A stretch of 64,000 bases of DNA from CAZXGD01 sp046350455 (lineage in GTDB: Bacteria; Planctomycetota; Phycisphaerae; Phycisphaerales; SM1A02), in the NCBI GenBank assembly GCA_046350455.1, contig JAXMAM010000013.1, positions 1 to 64,000 on the forward strand, read 5' to 3'. The position numbers and the translations under genes are program-made. Shown in pieces: positions 8,176 to 16,789 of the stretch; within the stretch, counting starts at the first letter, position 1, and each line of letters starts with the position of its first letter. Below the pieces are notes generated by a model that saw nothing but the letters and a program-made list of their open reading frames with translations, did not search any database and was not told the DNA's origin.

Positions 8176-11010
8176 ATGCGGAAGTGCGGCCACCTCGGCC
8201 TGTTCATATGGTGGCCGCTCCTTGTGGTCACGCAGGCCGCGCTCGCAGAGCAGACGATTGTGTGGGTGGGTAGCAACGGGCTGAGCTGGAACACGCCGCT
8301 GAACTGGTCGCCAGCGCAGGTGCCCGGCATCGGCGCCCCTGGCGCGGATGCGGTCGTCAGCACAGCGTCGGGCCTGGTCACAGCCAGCACGGGTGGGCCG
8401 ATCACATTGGGCACCCTCCTCACAGGAACTGCAGTCCGCTTCTCGGGGATTTCAGTCTCGATGGCATCCGGCGACACCACGGACCTGCAGCTGGCATCTG
8501 GGTCCACCGTGACTCTGGGCGGCGACCTGCTCCTGCGGGGATCTACACAACTTGGCAGTGTCACCCTGCAAGGTGCTCCTTCCGGCCAGATCGAGAACCT
8601 TGGAACAGCCACTGTGCCAGCTGGCGGAGGACCCACCTTTGCAAAGCCTTTCCGAAACTCGGGTGCCTTCTCCTTCAGCAGTTCGCTCTCCATCCAGACC
8701 GGTGGCGCCTTCACCAACATGGGAACGATGACCGCCAGCGGAGCCGGGTCGCTGGCGGTATCGGGCGTGTCATCGGCGCTGTTCGTCAACGACGGAACGC
8801 TGGTGCGATCGGCCGCCGGTGCGCTCTCGATCCAGATGCCGTATGCGGCTGGGACAAGCGCCGCAGTGGAGTGCACTGCCGGCGAGATCCGCTTCCAGGG
8901 CCCCAGCACACACGCAGGCTCCGTCACGCTTGCATCCGGAACGGTCATGAAGCTGCAGGCCCCGTCCGGCCTGTCCGCTGAGATCGTGGGCGATCTTTTC
9001 ATCGCCGGGGAAGGTTCGTGCGTGGTGGCCAGTGCCACGCACATCTCGGACAACGCGGTGCTCACTGCGGCTCTGCAAGGCACCTCCATGCAGGGGTTGC
9101 TCATCCAGTCCAGCTATCCAGTCACGATTGATGGCGTGCTTTCAAACGAGGGCGCCATGACCTGGGACTACGCCACCCTGGACGGCCATGGCCAACTGCA
9201 CAACGAGGGGATGCTCTGGCTGACTGCATCCAGCCGGCTGTTGCAAACCACACTGGAGAATCACGCCTCTGGCACTGTGGTCCAGGCAGGCCCCCTGGCA
9301 ATTGGCGATGCCATCGTGCTCAATGACGCTCGCGCCACCTGGCGGCTGGATGCCGGCAGCATCACCCCCGCCTCGTCGTTGGCGCAGCCCTTGTTCTCCA
9401 ATTCGGGAAGCATCATTCGGGCCGGGACCGCCCTGGGAGTGTTCTTCCAGCTCTCAGTGCCGCTTGCAAGCCATGACGGTGCGATCACAGTTCAGGGGCC
9501 AGGCAATCTCGCTCTGAACAAGGACTGCACCTTCGACGGTGACTTCAATCTTGTGGATGTGGCTCCGTCCAGAAGCCTGTACATGCAGGGCACCCGGGCC
9601 GACGTGTACGGCGGGCTTGATCTCATTGGCGAAGGAACATGTGCCTGGGGGACGACGTGCACGCTGGCCTGCAGTGGGGGCATCGTTCGGAACTTCATAT
9701 CGCCTTCCGATCCATCGCTTGGTGGATGCATCCTCTCTGGGGGCCTGGAGTGCTCCGGAGGCGGGGCCCTGATCAATGAGGGGTTCATGGAGCTCGGCGG
9801 TTCGCGCATCGGGACTGGATCAAACCCCGGGGCCAAGCTGATCAACAGGTCACTGATGCACTCGGTGAACCCCATCGAATTACGTGGCGAGATCGTGAAC
9901 GAGTCAGGCGCCACCTTCAAGCAGTTCTCAGATGTGACGCTCCGCGGCGGAACGGTGACCAACGAGGGTGACTACCTTCTTGGGGCAGACTCCGCAGTGT
10001 CTGATGACGCGGCGGGCGGATCCTTCCTCAACCGCCCGGGGGCAAGTCTTCGGCTGGAAACAGGGGCCGCGAGCTCGAGCACCATCTACGCGCACCTGGA
10101 CAACCAAGGCAGCGTTATCGCCGCCGACGGCGGCGCGCTATCGCTCTGGGATGTGGCGCAGATTTCAGACCACACGCTGACCGGCGGCACGTGGATCGCA
10201 CGGGACGCAAGCCAAATCTGGTTCGATGGCGCCACGATCACCGCCATCGGTGCTGGCGCATCCATCATCGTGGGCGGCGCAGGCGCATCCATTGAACCCA
10301 TGATGATCCAATCCATCGAGAGCGAGGCATTGCTGGAGCTCAGCGGGTCTGTCCACTCCGCCGGGCCGCTGGAGAATGATGGCGACATTCGGATCATCGC
10401 ACCCGGCATCCTGGAGTCCGACGAATCTGTTGACAACGGCATCCTGGGCGAGATCGAGGAGAAGCTCGTCCTGGGAGTAGCCGGCGCTGAGGGTCCCAGG
10501 CTGGCAACGCCACTTCTCACCAATCATGGAACCATGATCCCGGGTGGTGAGGACACTGCGGGGCCATTCACCTTGATCGGGAGCCTGGTTGCCAGCAGCA
10601 CCAGCGTCATCAAGGTCCAGCTGGGAGGCCTGGCCGCGATCGTTGACCATGATCAGGTGGTGATCTCTGGTTCGTGCGCGCTCGCCGGAACGCTGGCACT
10701 CTCCTTCATTGGGGAGTACGAGCCCAGGATTGGTGACCAGTTCACCGTGCTCGTGGCGAAGGGCGGCGTGAGCGGGTCGTTCGACCAGGTGACAGGCCCC
10801 GGCACGTTTGACGTGACCTACGCCCCAGGAGCGGTGACAGTGACAGTCCTGTCCATCTCTGCGGCCGGAGATCTCAACGGCGATGGCAGGATCGACGGCA
10901 CGGACCTGGGCCTCCTGCTTGGTGCATGGGGCACGTCCGAGGCGGACCTCGACGGCGATGGAACCACGGACGGCACCGATCTTGGCCTGCTGCTCGGCAA
11001 TTGGTCGTAG
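8176..11010 (+). CDS. Large secreted beta-helix-like protein with dockerin tail
   Basis: About 944 residues. The frame is open from 8122; ATGs at 8122, 8140, 8155 and 8176 are possible. I chose 8176 because it gives a proper signal peptide (CGHLGLFIWWPLLVVTQAALA); none has a strong ribosome site. The body is Gly/Ser/Thr-rich with recurring phrases such as NEGAMTW, NEGMLWL, NEGFMEL and NEGDYLL, as in autotransporter passenger-like beta-helix proteins with repeated polymorphic layers. The C terminus carries a G8-like strand region and two dockerin-like repeats (DLNGDGRIDGTDLGLLLG, DLDGDGTTDGTDLGLLLG). It follows the previous dockerin gene directly, so the two may be co-transcribed. Function unknown. 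Confidence 0.8.
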   Translation: MRKCGHLGLFIWWPLLVVTQAALAEQTIVWVGSNGLSWNTPLNWSPAQVPGIGAPGADAVVSTASGLVTASTGGPITLGTLLTGTAVRFSGISVSMASGDTTDLQLASGSTVTLGGDLLLRGSTQLGSVTLQGAPSGQIENLGTATVPAGGGPTFAKPFRNSGAFSFSSSLSIQTGGAFTNMGTMTASGAGSLAVSGVSSALFVNDGTLVRSAAGALSIQMPYAAGTSAAVECTAGEIRFQGPSTHAGSVTLASGTVMKLQAPSGLSAEIVGDLFIAGEGSCVVASATHISDNAVLTAALQGTSMQGLLIQSSYPVTIDGVLSNEGAMTWDYATLDGHGQLHNEGMLWLTASSRLLQTTLENHASGTVVQAGPLAIGDAIVLNDARATWRLDAGSITPASSLAQPLFSNSGSIIRAGTALGVFFQLSVPLASHDGAITVQGPGNLALNKDCTFDGDFNLVDVAPSRSLYMQGTRADVYGGLDLIGEGTCAWGTTCTLACSGGIVRNFISPSDPSLGGCILSGGLECSGGGALINEGFMELGGSRIGTGSNPGAKLINRSLMHSVNPIELRGEIVNESGATFKQFSDVTLRGGTVTNEGDYLLGADSAVSDDAAGGSFLNRPGASLRLETGAASSSTIYAHLDNQGSVIAADGGALSLWDVAQISDHTLTGGTWIARDASQIWFDGATITAIGAGASIIVGGAGASIEPMMIQSIESEALLELSGSVHSAGPLENDGDIRIIAPGILESDESVDNGILGEIEEKLVLGVAGAEGPRLATPLLTNHGTMIPGGEDTAGPFTLIGSLVASSTSVIKVQLGGLAAIVDHDQVVISGSCALAGTLALSFIGEYEPRIGDQFTVLVAKGGVSGSFDQVTGPGTFDVTYAPGAVTVTVLSISAAGDLNGDGRIDGTDLGLLLGAWGTSEADLDGDGTTDGTDLGLLLGNWS

Positions 11011-11152
11011 CCGGGAGCTGCCAGACGCGTCTGACCTCCGCGTTACTGGATGGTCGTGATCGCTTGAGAGATCGCAGGTACCCTCGGAGATCGGCCGAAG
11101 GATGCAGGAGCGCATCGCGCGGTGAACGATGCCCTCGGCCAGGAGACCGATC

Positions 11153-11761
11153 ATGCCACACTCTGTTGGATCAGCGCCTGCTGGTGCTTCGACACGTGCA
11201 TCAGGCGCCAACCCGCGGCCACCGCTCAAGGTGCGCCTGCTTGCCGAGACCAAGACCTACCTGCTGATTGCCGCGTACCTGTGGATCTTCCTGGCCACGC
11301 TGACCACGTATCGGCAGCTGGTGCAGATGGAAGACCATGTGTCATACGTCCACTATGGCTGGAGCCTCATCGAGGCGCTCATCCTGGCCAAGCTCATCGT
11401 CATCGGCCGCGTGATGAACCTGGGCGAGCGGTTCAGGAACCGGCCGCTCATCGTGCCCACCATTCACAAGACAGTCTGCTTTGGACTGCTGGTGGTGGCA
11501 TGCACCGCTGTAGAACACATCGTGGTTGGCCTCTGGCACCATGAAGGCGCTGCACAGATCTATGACCGGATCTTTGCCCTGGGAAAGTGGGAGATCCTGT
11601 GCCGGCTGGTGATGATGATCATTGTCTTTGCACCCATGTTCGCCACCTGGGAGCTTGGCCGCTACGTGGGAGAAGGCAAGATATTCAAGCTGTTCTTCAA
11701 GCGCCAGCCAGAGGGCGCGAGGGTCGGAGAAGAGTCGCAGGAGCCTCGGCCAGCCGCATGA
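11153..11761 (+). CDS. Conserved membrane protein, three to four transmembrane segments
   Basis: 202 residues from ATG 11153, which has AGGAGA seven nt upstream; an in-frame ATG at 11129 is less likely. Transmembrane segments appear at ~44-64 (YLLIAAYLWIFLATLTTY), ~78-95 (IEALILAKLIVIG), ~112-135 (VCFGLLVVACTAVEHIVVG) and ~156-178 (LVMMIIVFAPMFATWELG). The C-terminal tail is polar (FFKRQPEG). I recall similar small membrane proteins without assigned function in cyanobacteria and proteobacteria. No partner is evident. Confidence 0.8.
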   Translation: MPHSVGSAPAGASTRASGANPRPPLKVRLLAETKTYLLIAAYLWIFLATLTTYRQLVQMEDHVSYVHYGWSLIEALILAKLIVIGRVMNLGERFRNRPLIVPTIHKTVCFGLLVVACTAVEHIVVGLWHHEGAAQIYDRIFALGKWEILCRLVMMIIVFAPMFATWELGRYVGEGKIFKLFFKRQPEGARVGEESQEPRPAA

Positions 11762-11896
11762 TCGTTCGCGTGGTTCGGTGAACTGGAACAAGCGGGCGGC
11801 GCGCGCCCCGGAACTGCCGAGAGGTACGATCGCCTAGCCCGGACCCGGAGCAGGAGCCGCTCATGCGGCACCTGCCAGGCGGCGGATGGGAGCTCT

Positions 11897-12253
11897 TTGA
11901 ACGTGGCCAGCAAGATCAGAACATCGCCCGTCCGCAAGCGGACCACCGCGTCCTCGCCCAGGCAGGCACAGAAGGCTGAGGCCCGATGGACCTTTCTGAG
12001 CAATCACGCGCATGTGCTGCTGCTGCTGGCGGCAGAGCCGGAGATCCGGCTGCGCGACGTGGCCACGCGCGTGGGCATCACCGAGCGCGCAGTGCAGCGC
12101 ATCGTGGCGGATCTGGAGACTGGCTCGTACATCGAGCGCGAGCGGGCTGGACGGCGCAACCGGTACAAGGTGCATCCTGAGCTGCCGCTGCGGCATCCGG
12201 TGGAGGCGCATCGCAAGATCGGCAGCCTGATTGCGCTGGTCAAGGACATCTGA
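11897..12253 (+). CDS. Winged-helix transcriptional regulator (MarR/ArsR-like)
   Basis: 118 residues. The start is TTG 11897 with GGGAG about 6 nt upstream (GTG 11903 is an alternative). After a basic N terminus (~25 residues) a helix-turn-helix is clear: HVLLLLAAEPEIRLRDVA, then ATRVGITERAVQRIVADL and the wing ETGSYIERERAGRRNRYKV. This matches short winged-helix regulators often annotated as MarR or AsnC-like. No effector domain is present. The target is unknown; it sits alone between a membrane protein and a dockerin gene. Confidence 0.82.
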   Translation: MNVASKIRTSPVRKRTTASSPRQAQKAEARWTFLSNHAHVLLLLAAEPEIRLRDVATRVGITERAVQRIVADLETGSYIERERAGRRNRYKVHPELPLRHPVEAHRKIGSLIALVKDI

Positions 12254-12316
12254 CTGGATGCATCAGGGTGGCGGGGATCGTGCCAGCGTCTGGCTGACGC
12301 AGCACGCTGCCGGCCG

Positions 12317-13051
12317 CTACGAGTTCCATTCGCCCAGCAGGATCCCCAGGTCTGTGCCGTCCACGATGCCGTCTGTGTTCAGGTCGCACGCGCAGCCTGG
12401 GCAATCGCCCCAGCTGCCCAGCAGCGAGCCAAGGTCTGTGCCATCCACGCTGCCGTCGCAGTTGATGTCCGCTGAGCCAGCGCAGACCGCGGTGGTGTAG
12501 AGGAAGTTGCCACCCAGCGTGACCACGCCAGCGGACTGCGATGCGTAGCCGCCCTCGTTGTAGCCCCACCGTCCATCCAGCACGTGCACCTCTGGCCCGC
12601 TCAGGAAGTTCGGTGCCTGATACATGGCATCGCCCACTCCAGCCGTGCCAGAGACCACGTACGTCTTGTCAGGCATCAGCACGACGGGGGCCACGTCAGT
12701 CACAGCCATGCCATGCGGATCATCCAGCATGATGAAGCGGCTTCCACCTCCAACGCCGGCCAAGACCAGCGGTACTGCCGGTGCGCTGACATCCCAGATG
12801 CCCACCAAGTGCGGCTGGAAGTCCAGGTCTCCCACCAGTCGGTAGTAGGCCAGGCCTGTCACTGTGATGGGCTGCGATACCTGGAAGGAGTAGCCCCAGT
12901 CATAGGGCCAGGCCTGCCCCCAACCACCCGGTGAGAGCGGCGTCACCGCCAGTTGATCAGCCGCAGCGGAGCGGCAAACCGTGGAGGCGAAGAGAACAGC
13001 GCAACTGGCAGCACAGACGCGCAAACACACAGTTCCGGATTGACGTGGCAT
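12317..13051 (-). CDS. Secreted DUF4082-like protein with dockerin tail
   Basis: 244 residues from ATG 13051, preceded by GGGAGG at 5 nt. A signal peptide (VCAASCAVLFASTVCRSAAA) leads into a domain with WGYSFQVSQPITVTGLAYY and HLVGIWD, followed by MLMPDKTYVVSG-type residues, the pattern of extracellular DUF4082-like beta-sandwich domains. It ends in two dockerin-like repeats (DINCDGSVDGTDLGSLLG and DLNTDGIVDGTDLGILLG). Probably a surface protein; no enzyme motif seen. Confidence 0.85.
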   Translation of the reverse strand: MPRQSGTVCLRVCAASCAVLFASTVCRSAAADQLAVTPLSPGGWGQAWPYDWGYSFQVSQPITVTGLAYYRLVGDLDFQPHLVGIWDVSAPAVPLVLAGVGGGSRFIMLDDPHGMAVTDVAPVVLMPDKTYVVSGTAGVGDAMYQAPNFLSGPEVHVLDGRWGYNEGGYASQSAGVVTLGGNFLYTTAVCAGSADINCDGSVDGTDLGSLLGSWGDCPGCACDLNTDGIVDGTDLGILLGEWNS

Positions 13052-13249
13052 GAGAGCCTCCCACAAGAGATGCCTCCACCCTACCCGGCACCGTGCGCTC
13101 CCCGCATACGGAATCCCACGGATGCTGAGTCTGGACACGTCCAGCGCGTGTGCAAGCGTTCCGAGAACAGTGCCCCAACCTTGCCAGCAGCGCCAGACAG
13201 GGCATGGCATGCGCCATGAACCAAGGGAGGGGCGGGCGCGCCATGCAGG

Positions 13250-13281
13250 AAAGTAGGGACACCCGTGCCAGGCACCACTTT
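13250..13281 (-). repeat. REP-like dyad element, copy 1
   Basis: A 32-bp sequence identical to 34871-34902. Read on the minus strand it begins AAAGT and ends ACTTT (inverted repeats of each other) and contains two inner dyads, GTGCCTGGCAC and GGGTGTCCC, so the transcript can fold as a forked hairpin. It starts in the stop codon (TAA, 13280-13282) of the upstream minus-strand gene. It could act as a 3'-end stabiliser or terminator, or be a mobile REP-type element. Confidence 0.75.
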
Positions 13282-14188
13282 ATGCCTCCCCCCGCCGGAC
13301 GGCAGCGATGCGCGCGCGTTCCACGGTCATCCAGATGCCAAAGGCTGCGCCCGCCAGGCCGATGGCCGCGCCGCCGATGCCGCCAAGCAGGCCCCACGCG
13401 CTGCCGTCCATGGGGAACCACACGGTCAGGCCTAGCACCAGGCCCAGGAACGCGGGCAACAGCACGCCGCCACCCCAGAAGAGGCCCAGCACGCGCCGGC
13501 GCCGCTGCACGCGGTACAGCTCCTTGAGCGCTGCAGAGCCGCGCGCGTCCAGCGGCTCTGGCTCGGTCAGCGTGCGACGCAGCGTGTACGGCAGAATGGC
13601 CAGCTGCAGCACAAACACGCCGCCGTACACGCACAGCGTGAACAGCCAGCGTGCACGCTCTGCTGCAGCGGCTTGCGTGTCTTCAGGGAACGGTGCAAAT
13701 CCGCGCGCTGCCATCGCACCCAGTGCCACCATCAGCACCAGGACAGGCACCGCCCACATGCCACGCGAGATGGGGCTCTGGCGCTCGCGGTTCATCAGCG
13801 AAGCCGTGCGGATAGTGTCTTCCTGAAACGCGCCAGCGCTGGCTGTCTGGCCCACTGCACCACTGCGCCCTCCCCACGCTGGATTCCTGGCGATCACCGC
13901 AGGCATGGCCAGGAAGAACCAGAGCGGGAAGAACAGCGTCCACCAGAAGCTGGCCAGCGACATGGCCCAGGCAAAGCGGAGCCCGGCGAGCAACAGACCC
14001 ACCCACAGGGCGAGCGCCAGCACCGTGCAGCACGTCAGCAGCAGCACTCGTCCGCGGGCCTTCAGCCGCCCTGCATCATCGGTGACCCGGTTGGGCACCA
14101 GCAGCGCAAAGACCAGCGGCACCAGCAGCATGACAGGCACAAACACCAGCATGAACAGACGGCCGATCGGCAAGAGTGAGTCGTTCAT
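13280..14188 (-). CDS. Multi-pass membrane protein in a GntR operon
   Basis: 302 residues from ATG 14188 with AGGAGA six nt upstream. Six hydrophobic segments are visible, for example FMLVFVPVMLLVPLVFALLV near residue 12, LLLTCCTVLALALWVGLLLA near 50, WWTLFFPLWFFLAMP near 80, VPVLVLMVALGAMAARG near 140, a segment near 170 and two near the C terminus. It starts 13 bp after the stop of the GntR-family gene, so they form an operon. In YtrA-type operons a membrane or ABC component follows the regulator, but no ATPase gene is present here. Function unknown. Confidence 0.8.
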   Translation of the reverse strand: MNDSLLPIGRLFMLVFVPVMLLVPLVFALLVPNRVTDDAGRLKARGRVLLLTCCTVLALALWVGLLLAGLRFAWAMSLASFWWTLFFPLWFFLAMPAVIARNPAWGGRSGAVGQTASAGAFQEDTIRTASLMNRERQSPISRGMWAVPVLVLMVALGAMAARGFAPFPEDTQAAAAERARWLFTLCVYGGVFVLQLAILPYTLRRTLTEPEPLDARGSAALKELYRVQRRRRVLGLFWGGGVLLPAFLGLVLGLTVWFPMDGSAWGLLGGIGGAAIGLAGAAFGIWMTVERARIAAVRRGEA

Positions 14189-14201
14189 AGGGAGTCTCCT
14201 T

Positions 14202-14591
14202 TCAGGCGTCCTTCCACAGGCGGTCCATCTGCCTGTCCAGCATCTGGCTGACGGCAGCACGTGTGAGCCCAGCGATCTTGGCGTCGGCAAGCGCAGCTGC
14301 CAGGCCAGCGTCGATGCGCTTGCGTTCCTCTGTCTTGGGGCCAGCCATGCGCTCCACAGTGGCGATGACCACCGTGCCCCGGCCCCGCACAGAGGCCAGA
14401 AGGCCAGCGTCGGTCAGTTCGCGATAGGCGCGTGCCACCGTGTTCAGGTTGATTCCAAGGTCTGCGGCCAGCTGCCGCACTGGGGGCAGCTCATCCCCCT
14501 CTGCCAGCGCGCCAGAGGCGATCAGGCCGCGGAGGCCTGCCACCAGCTGGTCATGCAGCGGAACAGGGCTGGCAAGCGAAACGCTGAGCAT
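14202..14591 (-). CDS. GntR family (YtrA-like) transcriptional regulator
   Basis: 129 residues. The N-terminal winged helix is typical: PLHDQLVAGLRGLIASGAL, GDELPPVRQLAADLGINLNT, VARAYRELTDAGLLASVRGRGT. The short C-terminal helical region without a ligand domain is the YtrA type. It leads an operon with the membrane protein that follows. The promoter at 14598-14625 ends 6 nt before the ATG and no Shine-Dalgarno is present, so the mRNA is probably leaderless. YtrA-type regulators commonly control their own operon. Confidence 0.92.
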   Translation of the reverse strand: MLSVSLASPVPLHDQLVAGLRGLIASGALAEGDELPPVRQLAADLGINLNTVARAYRELTDAGLLASVRGRGTVVIATVERMAGPKTEERKRIDAGLAAALADAKIAGLTRAAVSQMLDRQMDRLWKDA

Positions 14592-14597
14592 GAGCCC

Positions 14598-14625
14598 ATT
14601 GTATCATACTCTGCGACATTGGCAA
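14598..14625 (-). promoter_or_regulatory. Promoter of the GntR operon
   Basis: On the minus strand TTGCCA (14625-14620) is followed after 16 nt by TACAAT (14603-14598). The hexamer ends 6 nt before the ATG at 14591, which places transcription start at or next to the start codon. Confidence 0.6.
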
Positions 14626-14634
14626 GCGCCTACT

Positions 14635-15372
14635 TCAAGTCTTAGGGACAGGCGTCTCTGGGGAGGGCTTGGACGCCCCGGACTGGGCCGGCAGCGGGCT
14701 GCGCGGCCTCAGCCAGATGGCCGCCGTTCGCTCGGCCGCAACGCCCTCGACGTATGCGCTCGATGCTACGTTTGGGGCCGGTCCGTACTCGGGATGCACG
14801 ACCCGGCCGGCGTAGATGACCATCTGCTTGCGCGCCAGGAGCGCCAGGTTTCTGGCGTTGCTGTTGTCCTGATACGGGTCGGCTGAATCTGGGACCATCA
14901 CAAAGCCGGTCATGCGCCGCTCCCAACCTTCGGCGCTCTGGCGGCGGACGATGCCTCGGATGGACTGGAACTCAAGGCACGCACAGAGGTCCTTGAATTC
15001 ATCCTGGCTGATCACGCCAGCCTGAACGGCGCGCTGCAGGGCATTGCGTTCGCGCGCTACAGACTCATAGAGGGGCGGATCGAAGCTCGAATACTCCTTG
15101 ATCGGTCGCGTCGGATCATTGAATCCGCCGAAGGATCGCAAATCAATGTAGGCATCCATCGCAGGTGTACGCTGCAAAAACTCGTCACGAACGCGCGCCA
15201 ACTGCTCTGGCGTGAACGACTGCTCAGGGTCCTTCTCGAGATCCCTGAGCGCCCGCAGCTTCTCGCCCGTGGTAGTTCCCGTTTGGACCATGGGGACGGC
15301 GATTGGAATGCACCCCGTAGCTGCGCAGATCGACAAGCACAGCCCGAGCGCGCTCGCAATCCAGCGCGTCAT
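14635..15372 (-). CDS. Putative lipoprotein
   Basis: 245 residues from ATG 15372. The N terminus is a lipoprotein signal (ASALGLCLSICAATGC, with Cys-21 as the lipidation site). The mature part is mixed alpha/beta, with a helical stretch (SFTPEQLARVRDEFLQRTP) that resembles the short helical SHOCT-like region of its upstream neighbour, and ends in a Pro/Ser tail. It overlaps the upstream gene by 4 bp (ATGA), so the two are translationally coupled. No known family recognised. Confidence 0.78.
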   Translation of the reverse strand: MTRWIASALGLCLSICAATGCIPIAVPMVQTGTTTGEKLRALRDLEKDPEQSFTPEQLARVRDEFLQRTPAMDAYIDLRSFGGFNDPTRPIKEYSSFDPPLYESVARERNALQRAVQAGVISQDEFKDLCACLEFQSIRGIVRRQSAEGWERRMTGFVMVPDSADPYQDNSNARNLALLARKQMVIYAGRVVHPEYGPAPNVASSAYVEGVAAERTAAIWLRPRSPLPAQSGASKPSPETPVPKT

Positions 15373-15686
15373 GGGGTCGCTCCCTCCGGCTTGGAGCCCT
15401 TCACCCCGGGGCTTGATGTCGCTGGTGGAGGGAGACTTGGCCCCACCTCGGCTTCCACTGGCGTGTCACCGATGTACTTCCACAACTCGATGGTCTCCGC
15501 GCGGCGCTGCTGATACTCCGCTTCGGTGAGCAGCCCTTCCCTCCTGGCCGTGTCCAGCGAGAGCAGCTCATCTCCCAGCGTTGGAGGGCGAGTCACCACC
15601 GGGCTGTAGTACACGCACGCTGGCGACGCCACCCACGGGAGGAGTGCCAGCACACCCAGGAGATACAGGGCCGCCTTGCGCCGCAT
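15369..15686 (-). CDS. Small exported SHOCT-like protein
   Basis: 105 residues. Signal segment LYLLGVLALLPWVASPAC suggests export, with Cys-24 as a possible lipid anchor. The middle (LGDELLSLDTARREGLLTEAEYQQRR) is the short helical SHOCT-type motif: two helices in which a lengthwise Leu pattern and 'GLLTEAEY' are typical. The C terminus is Pro-rich. The first gene of a two-gene unit with the lipoprotein at 14635-15372. TACAGT ends 6 nt before the ATG, suggesting a leaderless mRNA. Confidence 0.78.
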   Translation of the reverse strand: MRRKAALYLLGVLALLPWVASPACVYYSPVVTRPPTLGDELLSLDTARREGLLTEAEYQQRRAETIELWKYIGDTPVEAEVGPSLPPPATSSPGVKGSKPEGATP

Positions 15687-15760
15687 GCACGCACTGTACC
15701 GCCGCGAGCGCCGCGATCATCCTGAAATGCCCGCAGTTCTGCCCCGCGTATCCTGCGCCC
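15687..15760. promoter_or_regulatory. Divergent promoter region with two start-proximal -10 hexamers
   Basis: On the minus strand TACAGT (15698-15693) and on the plus strand TATCCT (15749-15754) each end exactly 6 nt before the ATG of their gene (15686 and 15761). Neither gene has a Shine-Dalgarno. No strong -35 sequence was found for either. Confidence 0.5.
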
Positions 15761-16789
15761 ATGATCTTTGAAGGACCGACCGGCGTGCTGCTTGGATGCG
15801 CAGTGGGTTTCACGGCGTGGTTCCTGCTGCGGTACCTGGCTGCTGGCATCTACACCGTGAACCAGAACGAGCGAGCGGTGAAGACCAGCTTTGGGCGGGC
15901 CCAGCGTGTGGGCACTGCCACCACGCTGGATGATCCCATCTCCGCAACGCTCACTCCAGAGGAGCGCGAGCGCTACGCGTTCCCGCAGGTTCGGGTGATC
16001 CAGCCTGGCGGCCCGTACTTCAAGTGGCCGTGGGAGCGCGTCTACAAGGTGAGCGTGGCCACTGAGACAGTCAGCATGGCGCTGGACCCAGAGAACACCT
16101 CCGCCAACCAGGGTGGCCAGGTGCTGGAGGCTGTCACCAAGGACCAGCTGAACACTGGGCTGACTGGCCAGCTGCGATTCCGCATCAGCGAGCGCAACCT
16201 GTACGCGTACCTGTTCGGCGTCAAAAAGCCAATCGCCCATGTGATGGGCTACTTCGTGTCGGTGCTGCGCGAGCGCATCGCCAACTTCGAGGCGCCGCCA
16301 GGCAAGCCCGCTCCCGGCGACCCTGGTGTGGACCGCACTGAGCCCACCGCCGCTGCAGCGCAAGGTGCCATCAGCATCAACGACCTGCGCAAGAACCTGC
16401 GCGACCTGAACGAGCACATGGACCGCGAGTGCGCCTGCGCGCCAGCCCGGTACGGCATCCAGCTGGAGGCTTCGCTGATCACCAGCATTGATCCGCCCAC
16501 AGAGGTGGAGTCTGCGCTTGCAGCCATCAACACCGCGCACAACCAGGTGTCGTCAGACATCAGCCTGGCGCAGGCCACAGCGGATCAGACCATCGTGCAG
16601 TCGCGGCGCGCTGTGGAGATCGAGACCCTGAAGGCGCAGGCCGAAGTGGAACCCCTGCGCCTGATGGCGGCGCAGCTGCTGGAGCTGAAGTCTGCTGGTG
16701 GTTCGGCTGCGCTGAGCGCCTACGTGCGCAGCGTGCGCCTGGGCCTGTACGCCAAGGCCGACCGCGTGGTGATGGGAGGTGACGCATGA
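15761..16789 (+). CDS. SPFH/Band 7 domain protein (HflK-like)
   Basis: 342 residues from ATG 15761. One N-terminal membrane helix (GVLLGCAVGFTAWFLLRYLA, ~8-30) is followed by the SPFH domain: YTVNQNERAVKTSFGRAQ, then VIQPGGPYFKWPWERVYKV and LNTGLTGQLRFRISERNLY. The C-terminal half contains a helical, Ala/Glu-rich region (ADQTIVQSRRAVEIETLKAQ), typical of oligomerising SPFH proteins. These proteins form membrane-bound ring assemblies and regulate proteolysis or membrane order. It overlaps the next SPFH gene by 4 bp (ATGA), so the two subunits are likely made together, as with HflK/HflC. Confidence 0.88.
   Translation: MIFEGPTGVLLGCAVGFTAWFLLRYLAAGIYTVNQNERAVKTSFGRAQRVGTATTLDDPISATLTPEERERYAFPQVRVIQPGGPYFKWPWERVYKVSVATETVSMALDPENTSANQGGQVLEAVTKDQLNTGLTGQLRFRISERNLYAYLFGVKKPIAHVMGYFVSVLRERIANFEAPPGKPAPGDPGVDRTEPTAAAAQGAISINDLRKNLRDLNEHMDRECACAPARYGIQLEASLITSIDPPTEVESALAAINTAHNQVSSDISLAQATADQTIVQSRRAVEIETLKAQAEVEPLRLMAAQLLELKSAGGSAALSAYVRSVRLGLYAKADRVVMGGDA

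Noticed and set aside
11022..11033. 12-bp palindrome CAGACGCGTCTG as an operator
   Set aside because: A single palindrome downstream of a stop and 120 bp from the next start, with no second copy, is not enough.
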